DNA from: Clostridiales bacterium
Lineage (GTDB): Bacteria; Bacillota; Clostridia; Christensenellales; Aristaeellaceae
DNA: 42,229 nt
Assembly (NCBI GenBank): GCA_004554085.1
Contig: SFNY01000010.1
Span: forward strand, 1-42,229
Direction of reading: 5' to 3'
The notes beneath the pieces were generated by a model, which was not told the origin of the DNA, did no database searches, and worked only from the letters and a program-made list of their open reading frames with translations. Numbering within the stretch: the first letter of the stretch is position 1; the number at the start of each line of letters is the position of its first letter. This document shows positions 33,988-41,145 of the stretch, piece after piece. The translations under genes and the position numbers were made by a program.

Positions 33988-34380
33988 TTATCCGGCAACT
34001 GCGTCCAGAGGCGCTTCGCCGGTATCCAATTCCAGCCGGATGACGAGCCGGTGCGGCAAGCAGACGATGGGCGTCACGCCGCCCTCCAGCCAGCCCTGCC
34101 GCACGCAGGTCTGGTCGGGACAGTTCGCCTCCGCGATCCGAATGCCGCCGGGCTGAACCTCGATGCGGTTGGTCATGCCGTCCTGCTCCACTGTGAACTG
34201 CCAGATCGCAGCTTCTGCGGACAGATCGATTGTCCGAAGCTGCTCGCTATTGAGGTAAACCACGGCAACGGAATGCTGTGGAGCGGCATGCCGCAGCGCA
34301 AATGCCGCTGCGGACAACGCAATGAAGGCGGCTGCAAGGATCAGAATCCACAGGCGCGTGGTCAGCCGTTTGCGAATCAT
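33988..34380 (-). CDS. NusG domain II-containing membrane-anchored protein
   Basis: The protein has 130 residues from ATG 34380, which overlaps the ApbE stop as ATGA; nine codons upstream are in frame but less likely. One helix (LWILILAAAFIALSAAAFAL) is followed by an extracytosolic NusG-II domain: VAVVYLNSEQLRTIDLS, GGIRIAEANCPDQTCVRQGW and PIVCLPHRLVIRL with the conserved cysteine pair. Such proteins occur in clusters with Gx transporter and ApbE. A role in redox-linked membrane proteins is inferred from that linkage. Confidence 0.88.
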   Translation of the reverse strand: MIRKRLTTRLWILILAAAFIALSAAAFALRHAAPQHSVAVVYLNSEQLRTIDLSAEAAIWQFTVEQDGMTNRIEVQPGGIRIAEANCPDQTCVRQGWLEGGVTPIVCLPHRLVIRLELDTGEAPLDAVAG

Positions 34381-35180
34381 TCCGCTTCGATCCATTGAAT
34401 TTCCCATGCTTCAAATTCTCCCATTGGACGCAATGTTTCTCTGAGCCCGGCCGTCGCCAGAATGCGCCCGTCCACACACAGCAAAATGGCCTCGACTTCG
34501 CTCTGGCATGCCAGATATTCTGTCGCATGATCGCTGCCCATGATGAACAGCGCAGTGGAAAGGGCGTCGCACAGCGCGCCCTCCTCCCCGATCACAGTTG
34601 CGCTGAGCAGGTTGCCCTCCACCGGGCAGCCTGTCCCGGGATCGAAAATGTGACCGTACCGCGTGCCATCCGCAGCGATAAAGGAGCGTTCATAGTTCCC
34701 TGACGTGACGACAGCCCGGTCCCGAACGGACAGTGCGGCGCAATAGCCGTCGCCCAGCGGACTGCGTATGCCCACCCGCCAGTCGCTGCCATCCGCCTTT
34801 GTTCCCAGACAGTACAGGTTGCCGCCCAGGTCGATCAGCGCGGATTGCACTCCCTCCTGCCGAAGCCTGTCGGCAATTGCATCGGAGGCATTCCTGCGTG
34901 ATGGCCACGGGATAGACCACGCCGAGAATGTCGCCGCCCTCATCCGCCTCGTGCGCGGCGCTGTACGTGCCAGCTGCGAGCGTCTCGCTGCTCCACTTCG
35001 TGGGCGTTGCAGAGGTCACAGCGTCCACCTCGGAGGCAACGCCCTCCGCTGCGTAGAACGCACCGTAGGGAATTTGCATCGTGCCATAGATATATGCGTC
35101 ACTTTCGGCAAGCGCACCTCCTGCCGCAACGGCACCAGTCAGCATCGCATCAGCCATCAGGGTAGAAACCAGTTTTTCAT
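34377..35180 (-). pseudogene. Tp47-like secreted protein fused by deletion to ApbE C-terminal half
   Basis: Two genes are collapsed into one locus. The 5' part (35180 to about 34905) encodes a secreted protein with IYGTMQIPYGAFYAAEGV, VDAVTSATPTKW and GDILGVVYPVAITQ, which I take as a Tp47-type domain common beside ApbE in Clostridia. The 3' part (about 34905-34377), in another frame, is the second half of FAD:protein FMN transferase: ASDAIADRLRQEGVQSALIDLGGNLYCLG, SGNYERSF, YGHIFDPGTGCPVEG, CDALSTALFIMG. The FAD-binding first half is missing. At the start, ATG 35180 follows AAAGGAG but AAAAA is one A short: six A would give MKKLVSTLMADAMLTG, a normal signal peptide. So there is one frame lesion plus one large deletion with frame change, and flavinylation by this copy is unlikely. 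Confidence 0.65.
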
Positions 35181-35239
35181 CGGGAAACGACTCCTTTCAA
35201 TATTTCAGACGCACGGAGCGCGGATCTGATTCATTTGTG

Positions 35240-35255
35240 GTTAGAGAACCCTAAA
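35240..35255. promoter_or_regulatory. DtxR-type operator, box 4
   Basis: GTTAG-AGAACC-CTAAA, one mismatch in the right arm, 60 bases upstream of the Tp47/ApbE start. With box 5 it brackets a 91-bp stretch, suggesting paired sites at the flavin-cluster promoter. Confidence 0.6.
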
Positions 35256-35314
35256 TCCGTGATTGAACAACAATTGATGAAAAAGAGAAGAGCACAGCCT
35301 GGAGGTCGTTTTTA

Positions 35315-35330
35315 GTTAGTGTTCTCTAAT
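35315..35330. promoter_or_regulatory. DtxR-type operator, box 5
   Basis: GTTAG-TGTTCT-CTAAT, one mismatch. The stretch 35181-35716 between the flavin cluster and the methyltransferase holds four boxes and one clear promoter and no credible gene. Confidence 0.6.
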
Positions 35331-35552
35331 CAAGGCAATTCTACAATGAACCGGACGAAATGTCAAGAATATCGACAAATCTTTACAATTCGGAATCGTC
35401 TGCGGAGACCGTGGGATGGACGATCAGTATAAGCGTTAAAGGCTATACAGGCCATCCTTGGCGCTGTACAGACCATGTATCTGGGCCGTGTGAAGCAGTT
35501 TTCCACAGTTGTAGCAATCCTGGCAATACTCCATACTCCTTTGAAAAAATGC

Positions 35553-35580
35553 TTGATTTGCGCGGACAATGTGCTATAAT
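35553..35580 (+). promoter_or_regulatory. Promoter of the box-6 methyltransferase gene
   Basis: TTGATT (35553-35558), 16-base spacer, TATAAT (35575-35580) with an extended TGC. Box 6 begins three bases after the -10. Confidence 0.7.
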
Positions 35581-35583
35581 TTG

Positions 35584-35599
35584 GATAGATATATCTAAC
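35584..35599. promoter_or_regulatory. DtxR-type operator, box 6
   Basis: GATAG-ATATAT-CTAAC, one mismatch in the left arm, covering the transcription start of the promoter at 35553-35580. Confidence 0.65.
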
Positions 35600-35660
35600 C
35601 AGTATAGCGGATGCGCCGCGAGATTATCGCAGAATGTATCTTTCTGATCAATATGGTGGG

Positions 35661-35676
35661 GTTAGTAAAATCTAAC
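35661..35676. promoter_or_regulatory. DtxR-type operator, box 7
   Basis: GTTAG-TAAAAT-CTAAC, perfect arms, in the leader 41 bases before the earliest ATG of the methyltransferase. A promoter-start box plus a leader box repeats the design seen before the DUF3793 gene. Confidence 0.7.
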
Positions 35677-35716
35677 ATCCTGAGACAGAATTTGCCATTG
35701 TACACGAAACAGTAGA

Positions 35717-36409
35717 ATGATGAGAAATCCCGAGAGGAGCGTGAAACCTGTGACGGGCGAACAATACAAACAGCTGTCACTGCGGGAATTTGACCGGGCA
35801 GCTGAAAAATTCGACGACAAGGCCCCAAGTGTCTACAACATGTGCCGCAAGGATTATCCGGATGTGTTGGCGGAAGCGATGAAAGAGCCCTTTTCTGACC
35901 TCCTGGATGCGGGCTGCGGCACAGGGGCGATGCTTGGCATGTTCCGAAAGGACTGTCCCGATCCGCATTACACCGGCATAGATCTTTCGGAGAAGATGAT
36001 TGAAACCGCAAAGAAGAAGAAACTGGCGGGAATACGCTTTGTGGCGGGCAACTGCGAAAACCTGCCCTTTGCAGAGAACAGCTTCGACGTGGTCACCTGC
36101 TCCATGAGCTTTCACCATTACCCGAATCCCGAAAGCTTTTTCCATAGTCTGTATCGGGCGCTCCGTCCGGGCGGAAGGCTCATTCTGCGGGATATGGCGT
36201 CCACGAGCGCTTTCATGATGTGGATTTTCAACCATATTGAAATCCCGTTCGCCAACAAAGTCCTGCACAAGGGGGACGTTCACGTGTATTCCAGAGAGGA
36301 CATACAGCAGCTGTGCAAGGCGAGCGGACTGAGACTGGAATCCTACGAGGTTCGGAAGGGCTTCCAGCTGCACTGCGTGGTCCGAAAAGAAGTGGATGCC
36401 TCCCTGTGA
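35717..36409 (+). CDS. Class I SAM-dependent methyltransferase in the metal regulon
   Basis: This soluble methyltransferase has up to 230 residues. Motif I is LLDAGCGTGAMLGMF, followed by TGIDLSEKMIETAKKK, the FDVVTCSMSFHHYPNPE acidic/aromatic motif and ALRPGGRLILRDM: the UbiE/COQ5-like Methyltransf_11 layout. The start is uncertain. ATG 35717 has no ribosome site, whereas GTG 35750 has GAGGAG ten bases before it and is my preference. The substrate is unknown. Two operator boxes and a strong promoter upstream place it in the metal-responsive set; a role in siderophore or metallophore chemistry, or in a stress response, is only a guess. Confidence 0.85.
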   Translation: MMRNPERSVKPVTGEQYKQLSLREFDRAAEKFDDKAPSVYNMCRKDYPDVLAEAMKEPFSDLLDAGCGTGAMLGMFRKDCPDPHYTGIDLSEKMIETAKKKKLAGIRFVAGNCENLPFAENSFDVVTCSMSFHHYPNPESFFHSLYRALRPGGRLILRDMASTSAFMMWIFNHIEIPFANKVLHKGDVHVYSREDIQQLCKASGLRLESYEVRKGFQLHCVVRKEVDASL

Positions 36410-36425
36410 ATTCAGGGAAGCATCC
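36394..36425. terminator. Bidirectional terminator between methyltransferase and ferritin
   Basis: GGATGC-C-TCCCTG (36394 on) pairs with CAGGGA-A-GCATCC (to 36425) around TGAATT. It overlaps the methyltransferase stop codon and lies 40 bases past the ferritin stop on the other strand. Confidence 0.65.
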
Positions 36426-36464
36426 TTGATGACAATCCGGCTTCGGGTCGATGGCCTGCGCTCC

Positions 36465-36974
36465 TTACAGGACGAGAGAAGGCGCGCTATAGACGCGGGT
36501 GGCCAGTTCGCTGTTGAGCATGTACAGGCTGCGGGGATCGCTGCCGAAGAGCTCCATTTTGGTGATCTGATCGGCGGAGTTCTTCTCCTCCTCGCCCTGC
36601 TCCTTGATGAACCAATCCAGGAACTGGGTCGTGCGGAAATCGTTGGCCGCCTGCGCCGCCGCGTAGATGTTGTTGATCAGGGAGGTGACGTACTGCTCAT
36701 GCGCCAGCGCAGCCTTCAGGGGATCGATCAGCGCCTCATAGGTCTTGTCCGGCTTCGCAATGGCCTCCAGCGTGACCTCTACGCCGTTGTTGTGCAGATA
36801 CTGGTACATCAGCATCGCGTGATCCTGTTCTTCCTTTGCCTGAATCTCATACCAGTTTGCAAAGCCATCCAGACCCTTCCGGGAATAGAAGTTTGCCATG
36901 TCCAGATACAGGTAGGCGGAATAGAATTCCTTGTTGATCTGATCGTTCAACAGTGCTGCAACCTTTTCGTTCAT
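36465..36974 (-). CDS. ftnA: Ferritin (iron storage)
   Basis: This bacterial non-haem ferritin forms a 24-subunit shell that oxidises and stores iron. It has 169 residues. The ferroxidase ligands are all in place by alignment to E. coli FtnA: Glu16, Glu49, His52, Glu93 and Gln126 (NKEFYSAYLYL, AKEEQDHAML, AALAHEQYVT, FIKEQGEEEKN). ATG 36974 has GGAGG nearby. Promoter TTGAAT-16-TATACT and a perfect GTTAG-N6-CTAAC box lie upstream. Iron regulators may repress or activate ferritin; here the box sits just downstream of the -10, the same place as at the starvation genes. Confidence 0.95.
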   Translation of the reverse strand: MNEKVAALLNDQINKEFYSAYLYLDMANFYSRKGLDGFANWYEIQAKEEQDHAMLMYQYLHNNGVEVTLEAIAKPDKTYEALIDPLKAALAHEQYVTSLINNIYAAAQAANDFRTTQFLDWFIKEQGEEEKNSADQITKMELFGSDPRSLYMLNSELATRVYSAPSLVL

Positions 36975-37017
36975 GTGATTACCTCCATATCGCTTGTGAT
37001 GTGCAGAGAAGCTGCTT

Positions 37018-37033
37018 GTTAGGCTAAACTAAC
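37018..37033. promoter_or_regulatory. DtxR-type operator, box 8 (ferritin)
   Basis: GTTAG-GCTAAA-CTAAC, perfect arms. Its TTAGGCTAA core is the closest in the window to known IdeR/DtxR sites. It begins six bases after the ferritin -10 hexamer, so it covers the start point. Confidence 0.75.
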
Positions 37034-37039
37034 ATATAT

Positions 37040-37067
37040 AGTATAGCACGATCTGGAAAAAATTCAA
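37040..37067 (-). promoter_or_regulatory. Ferritin promoter
   Basis: Minus-strand TTGAAT (37067-37062), 16-base spacer, TATACT (37045-37040) with extended TGC. The rest of the 336-bp gap up to the hydrolase start at 37311 shows no gene. Confidence 0.65.
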
Positions 37068-37310
37068 GTCAAACAACGCGCTCGGGAGGTAAGGCCGAAT
37101 GGTGGATTTCATTCCATGTGGAAGGCTTGCACTGCAAAAACAGAGAGGAAGAAGTCGTGAACGACAACCATGGCGTTGCCGGAAAGGTGAATATGAAACA
37201 AGGACTTGATGGCTTCCTGGGAAGCTGATGTGCCCGGCGAAACCATCCGGGTGCGGAACGATCGGGCAGGCCATCATGTGATTCAGACAATTGCAGCGGA
37301 GGAGGTACCA

Positions 37311-38231
37311 ATGAAGAGAGACTATTTCAGCATGGAACAGGACGGTTTTTATGGAGCCTATTATGAGAATCCCATACGGACAGACAGATGCATGATTGCG
37401 CTGTTGGGAGATTCCATTGACGATCATATGGCGGTTTCCGGCGCAAAGTATCTGCATCGCAACGGCTGCAACGTGATGACCATGTCCCCCGCTAAGAAGG
37501 ATTATGGCCACCACAGCTACGCGATTGAACGCTTTGGACGCGCCATTGAGGTCATTCGGAGCAAGGGAAACCGGAAAATCGGGGTTGTGGGCGCATCCAC
37601 CACGGGCATGCTGGCCCTCGTTGCCGCTTCCTATTATCCCGATATTACATGCACCATCGCCATGTCGCCCTGCGACTTCATCATGGAGGGCTTCGTGTGC
37701 GACGGAAAGGACGGTATGAATGAGCGCCCGGCGGACGGGGAGTCCAGCGTCACCGTCGGTGGAGAACCGCTGTCCTTTCTGCCCTACGCCTACCGGCATC
37801 CGCAGTACTGGCAGATGATTCAGAAGGAAGCAAAGGAAGGCGGGGATATGGTGGCCTCCCGGAAGCTGTTCGATGAATCCGAGCGTCTGCATCCCGTCCG
37901 GGAAGACGAGAGGATCAAGGTTGAGAGGATCCGGGGCAGGATACTCTTCATCGGCGCGGAGGACGATGTGCTCTGGGATACCTGCAAATACATCCGCCGA
38001 ATGGATGCGCGGCTTAAAACAATGCCCCACGACAGCCAATACGAGCTTGCACTGTATGTCCACGGAACCCATTTTGTATTCCCTGAGAGCATGCTGCGCC
38101 AGATGCTGCCATTGGGCTCCGGGCTCTTTGTAAAGGCGGCCTTTCGCGCGGCCAGACGATACCCCAAAGCGTGCAGGGCGACGCGGATGGATATTGATCA
38201 AAAGGTGCGCTGTGTACTGAAGAACTGGTGA
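37311..38231 (+). CDS. Alpha/beta hydrolase of the BAAT C-terminal type
   Basis: This is a serine hydrolase resembling bile acid-CoA:amino acid N-acyltransferase/acyl-CoA thioesterase C-terminal domains. It has 306 residues from ATG 37311, with GGAGGAGG eight bases before; 35 upstream codons lack support. The nucleophile elbow is VGASTTGM, the acid is in GAEDDVLWD, and the catalytic histidine is in YVHGTHFVFP. The family's N-terminal immunoglobulin-like domain is absent. The substrate may be an acyl thioester or ester; nothing decides. It lies 16 bases before a methyltransferase, probably one operon. Confidence 0.83.
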   Translation: MKRDYFSMEQDGFYGAYYENPIRTDRCMIALLGDSIDDHMAVSGAKYLHRNGCNVMTMSPAKKDYGHHSYAIERFGRAIEVIRSKGNRKIGVVGASTTGMLALVAASYYPDITCTIAMSPCDFIMEGFVCDGKDGMNERPADGESSVTVGGEPLSFLPYAYRHPQYWQMIQKEAKEGGDMVASRKLFDESERLHPVREDERIKVERIRGRILFIGAEDDVLWDTCKYIRRMDARLKTMPHDSQYELALYVHGTHFVFPESMLRQMLPLGSGLFVKAAFRAARRYPKACRATRMDIDQKVRCVLKNW

Positions 38232-38247
38232 AACGGAGGAAGAACAG

Positions 38248-38829
38248 ATGAAGGAAAGCGGGAACAGGCAATTCTGGAATCGGTGTTCCGGCCTCTACGA
38301 CCGGTTCATGCACAGCAACGAACGCCTCTACAATGAAATCGCCGTAAGGGTGAAGGCTTCCCTGAACCGAGAGATGTATGTGCTGGAACTGGCCTGCGGA
38401 ACCGGGCTGATTTCCAGGCGGATCGCCAGCAGTGTAAAGAGCCTGGAAGCGACGGATTTCTCGCCGGAGATGATCGCCATTGCGAGGAAGAGCGTTCACT
38501 CTGCCCGTCTGCATTTCAGCGTTCAGGATGCTACGGAGCTTCCCTATGCGCCGGAGAGCTTCGATGCAGTTCTCATCGCCAATGCCCTGCACATCGTGCC
38601 GGAGCCGGAGAGGGTGATGGAGGAGATCCATCGGGTGCTGAAGCCGGGCGGTCTGCTGTTTGCACCCACGTTCGTTCATGGAGAGGGCGTTGGCTTCCGT
38701 GTTCGTGTCGGGCTGATGAAGCTGATTGGATTCAGAGTCTATCACAAGTGGACGGCGTCGGAATTTGCGGCGTTTGTACGGGTACATATCCCTCGCAGGC
38801 GAGCGGCAGGCAGCTTCGATCTGCCATGA
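38248..38829 (+). CDS. SAM-dependent methyltransferase with replaced C-terminus
   Basis: The protein has 193 residues. Motif I is VLELACGTGLISRR, then EATDFSPEMIAIAR, FDAVLIANALHIVPEPERVMEEIHRVLKPGGLLFAPTF. These are Methyltransf_11 features, close to enzymes of 200-210 residues. Homology ends at KWTASEFAAFV; the last 16 residues (RVHIPRRRAAGSFDLP) look unrelated, and the DNA changes character from about 38776. I infer that the far end was cut by the mobile element whose excisionase and integrase follow. ATG 38248 follows GGAGGAAG and sits 16 bases behind the hydrolase. The core fold may still work. Confidence 0.75.
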   Translation: MKESGNRQFWNRCSGLYDRFMHSNERLYNEIAVRVKASLNREMYVLELACGTGLISRRIASSVKSLEATDFSPEMIAIARKSVHSARLHFSVQDATELPYAPESFDAVLIANALHIVPEPERVMEEIHRVLKPGGLLFAPTFVHGEGVGFRVRVGLMKLIGFRVYHKWTASEFAAFVRVHIPRRRAAGSFDLP

Positions 38830-39063
38830 CTGCCATGGCTGGCAGAACGCGACGACCCTGCGAGGGGCCAATGATACTTCTTCACGGCCTCCCACGGACT
38901 AGAGGGGGAGTTCCTGCGATGCACGCCAGCTCGGGGAGCAGCGGCATCTGCGGGGCTATGGTGCTGCCTGGCCGGCTGCAGCCCGTAACCGGTTATTTTT
39001 GACGACTCGTCATTATTGGATAGACAGTAATCTTTCAAATCTATAATACAAGGAGCGATTTTT
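38776..39063. other. Probable element-end region without genes
   Basis: About 290 bases from the methyltransferase break to the excisionase. A hairpin CTGCCA (38821-38826)/TGGCAG (38840-38845) spans the methyltransferase stop, and a TATAAT at 39042-39047 lies 16 bases before the excisionase start as a likely -10. I see no copy of the tRNA-Ser end here, so the far attachment site is not visible. Confidence 0.4.
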
Positions 39064-39282
39064 ATGAACCGCATTACAAAGGGCGCACCCAGCCGCATGC
39101 TGAAGGATTGCCCGGATGTGCTGAACATCGTCGAAATGTGTGCAGCGCTGGGCATCTGCACCAAGACAGGCTATCGTCTCCTGAGGGACGGCAGCATTGT
39201 CAGCCGGAAGGTGGGACGCAAATACTGCATCCCCAAGGCGCATTTGCTGGCGTATCTGAAGATGAACAGTGCAGTCGGGTGA
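39064..39282 (+). CDS. Excisionase-type helix-turn-helix protein
   Basis: This small DNA-binding protein has 72 residues and a MerR-like excisionase fold: VLNIVEMCAALGICTKTGYRLLRDGSIVSRKVGRKYCIPKAHLLAYL. The wing and the helix-turn-helix are clear. It lies 94 bases upstream of an integrase on the same strand, the classic xis-int order of integrative elements. ATG 39064 has AAGGAG. It would direct excision with the integrase. Confidence 0.85.
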   Translation: MNRITKGAPSRMLKDCPDVLNIVEMCAALGICTKTGYRLLRDGSIVSRKVGRKYCIPKAHLLAYLKMNSAVG

Positions 39283-39376
39283 ATTGTTTTCCCATCCTTG
39301 CACTTTGACATTTCCTGTGATAGCATGATTCTGTCAACGGCAGGGTAAAATCATCTGCGATGAGGAGGGAGTACAA

Positions 39377-40600
39377 ATGATAGCAGGCCACCTGCAGGAA
39401 AAGAATGATTTTTACTATGCGGTATTGAACTACAAGGACAGCGCCGGCAAGCGCCACACGAAGTGGTGCCGCACCGGGCTGCCGGTGAAGGGCAACAAGA
39501 AGCGCGCGGAGGCCATGCTGATGGAACTGCGGCTCAGCTTCGATCCCGAAGCGGAGGAGGCAGCCCGGCGGCTCCAAAAGGGCGAAAGCCCTGCGCCGGA
39601 TTTTGAATCAGCACAGGCAGAGGATGGCAAGCTGCTCTTTGCGGACTACCTTGAGCAGTGGCTGAAGGTGGCCCGGAGCACGGTCAAGACGATCACCTAT
39701 TCCGGCTATGCGGAAGAAGTTCAGAAGCGCATCAGCCCCTGGTTTCGGGAAAAAGGCATCGCTCTGACGGAGCTGCAAGCCAGCGACATTCAGGATTTCT
39801 ATTCGTTCCGGCTGGAGACGGTGAAGGCGACGACGGTGATCCACGACCACGCGGTCATCCACCGGGCGCTCAAGTACGCCGTGAAGATGGACATGATCCC
39901 CGTCAATCCGGCGGACAAGGTGGAGCGCCCCCGCAAGGAGGCGTTTCAGGCGAGCTTCTACGACCGGAACGAGCTGAACCGTCTCTTTGAGGCGGCGAAG
40001 GGAACGCGACTGGAGATCCCCGTCATGCTGGCGGCCTTCTATGGGCCGCGGCGCAGCGAGGTGCTCGGACTGAGGTGGGACGCTATCGATTTCGATAATG
40101 ACACCATCACGATCCGCCACACGGTCACGTCCTTCAATATGGACGGCAAGCACATGCTCATCGCCTCCGACACGACCAAGACCAAGTCCAGCATGCGGAC
40201 GCTGCCGCTGGTGCCCGTTTTCCGGGAACGCCTGCGGACGCTGAAGCGGGAACAGACAGAAAGCCGGAGGCTGTGCGGAAGGAGCTACTGTCCGGACTAC
40301 ATCGGCTACATCTGTGTCGATGAGATGGGCAATCTGATCCAGCCCAACTACATCTCCGCGGCATTTCGCAAGCTGCTGGAGCGCAACGGACTGCGTTCCA
40401 TCCGCTTCCACGATCTCCGGCACAGCTGTGCAAGCATGATGCTGGCGAACGGCGTGGCGATGAAACAGATTCAGGAGTGGCTCGGACACAGCGACTTCTC
40501 CACGACGGCCAACATCTACGCGCATCTGGACTACAATTCCAAGCTGTCCTCGGCGGAGGCGATGCTAGCGGGACTGGGTTTGAAGGGCTCGGAGGCATAA
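39377..40600 (+). CDS. Tyrosine recombinase (integrase)
   Basis: The protein has 407 residues. The N-terminus has an Arm-type and SAM-like core-binding domain (LFADYLEQWLKVARSTVKTITYSGYAEEV). The catalytic domain carries Arg225 (YGPRRSEVLGLRW), His345 and Arg348 (FHDLRHSCASMML), His371 (WLGHSDFSTT) and Tyr381 (ANIYAHLD). All five catalytic residues are present, so it should be active. ATG 39377 has AGGAGGG. The gene ends 34 bases from the 3' end of tRNA-Ser(CGA), the usual place for an integrase whose target is that tRNA. Confidence 0.92.
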   Translation: MIAGHLQEKNDFYYAVLNYKDSAGKRHTKWCRTGLPVKGNKKRAEAMLMELRLSFDPEAEEAARRLQKGESPAPDFESAQAEDGKLLFADYLEQWLKVARSTVKTITYSGYAEEVQKRISPWFREKGIALTELQASDIQDFYSFRLETVKATTVIHDHAVIHRALKYAVKMDMIPVNPADKVERPRKEAFQASFYDRNELNRLFEAAKGTRLEIPVMLAAFYGPRRSEVLGLRWDAIDFDNDTITIRHTVTSFNMDGKHMLIASDTTKTKSSMRTLPLVPVFRERLRTLKREQTESRRLCGRSYCPDYIGYICVDEMGNLIQPNYISAAFRKLLERNGLRSIRFHDLRHSCASMMLANGVAMKQIQEWLGHSDFSTTANIYAHLDYNSKLSSAEAMLAGLGLKGSEA

Positions 40601-40606
40601 AAAAAG

Positions 40607-40632
40607 CTCCGCCTGACGGTCATCAGACGGAG
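40607..40632. terminator. Terminator shared by integrase and tRNA-Ser
   Basis: CTCCGCCTGA (40607-40616) pairs with TCAGACGGAG (40623-40632) allowing one G-U pair. On the minus strand, downstream of the tRNA, it is followed by seven T, making it the tRNA terminator. Confidence 0.85.
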
Positions 40633-40634
40633 TT

Positions 40635-40723
40635 TGGCGGAAGCGGTGGGATTCGAACCCACGTGCCCTCTCGGACAACTGCATTTCGAGTGCAGCTCGT
40701 TACGACCGCTTCGATACGCTTCC
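40635..40723 (-). tRNA. tRNA-Ser (anticodon CGA)
   Basis: Full cloverleaf on the minus strand: acceptor GGAAGCG...CGCTTCC, anticodon stem CTGCA/TGCAG with loop CTCGAAA (anticodon CGA), a long variable arm TGTCCGAGAGGGCA, T arm GTGGG-TTCGAAT-CCCAC, discriminator G and encoded CCA (40637-40635). It reads UCG serine codons. It has no obvious promoter of its own, and the nearest one lies before the partial copy at 40861-40903. Confidence 0.95.
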
Positions 40724-40860
40724 ACGCTTTTATCGCTACATCAGTCCCGGATTTTGGAGAGAACTGATGGAGAGAACGAAGCTATTCACTTGTTTGCGAA
40801 AACGCTCAAAACCCTTGCAGAATCGAGGTTTTCGGGATCAAGGTTGCCAACATGGACAGC

Positions 40861-40903
40861 GGATTTCGAGTCGAGGCCGTTATGACCACTTCGATACGCT
40901 TCC
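40861..40903 (-). pseudogene. Partial tRNA-Ser: duplicated 5' half
   Basis: 43 bases match the 5' half of the neighbouring tRNA-Ser at 36 of 43 positions, from GGAAGCGTATCGAAG through the anticodon loop CTCGAAA. Similarity stops right after the anticodon loop, and no 3' half follows. It sits directly behind a strong promoter. It looks like the original chromosomal tRNA-Ser, cut at the anticodon loop by an integration or deletion event. Confidence 0.75.
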
Positions 40904-40914
40904 ATAGCTTATTT

Positions 40915-40944
40915 ATTATAAAACATTTTCATGGGAAAAGTCAA
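40915..40944 (-). promoter_or_regulatory. Promoter reading into the partial and intact tRNA-Ser
   Basis: Minus-strand TTGACT (40944-40939), 18-base spacer, TATAAT (40920-40915). The start would fall near 40908, five bases before the tRNA-like 5' end, as in tRNA genes. Confidence 0.75.
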
Positions 40945-41067
40945 GGAAATCCGCGCTTCCCGCTGGATTTAACGTTCCTGGTTTTCGGCATATTATACAC
41001 ATTTTCTTAACAAAACACACAAAATATCTCAAAAACAATTAAATGTCGGTAAATGATGCAAAAATAC

Positions 41068-41125
41068 TTGAAACTGAATGAAAACCGAGTTATCCTTATA
41101 GTACAAGTCGTGCCACTTAGGCACG
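41068..41125 (+). promoter_or_regulatory. Candidate promoter and leader hairpin of the HPr-like gene
   Basis: TTGAAA (41068-41073), 17 bases, TATCCT (41091-41096), then a leader hairpin CGTGCC (41109-41114)/GGCACG (41120-41125) ending five bases before AAGGGG. The hairpin could influence access to the ribosome site. Confidence 0.4.
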
Positions 41126-41145
41126 CATCAAAGGGGATCAAAAAT

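Noticed and set aside
35360..35647. A 95-codon frame in the gap before the methyltransferase
   Set aside because: It has no ribosome site, covers the promoter and box 6, and shows no recognisable protein features.
38776..40723. Direct repeat of the tRNA-Ser 3' end as the second attachment site
   Set aside because: I looked for the T-arm and acceptor sequence to the left of the integrase and did not find a copy.
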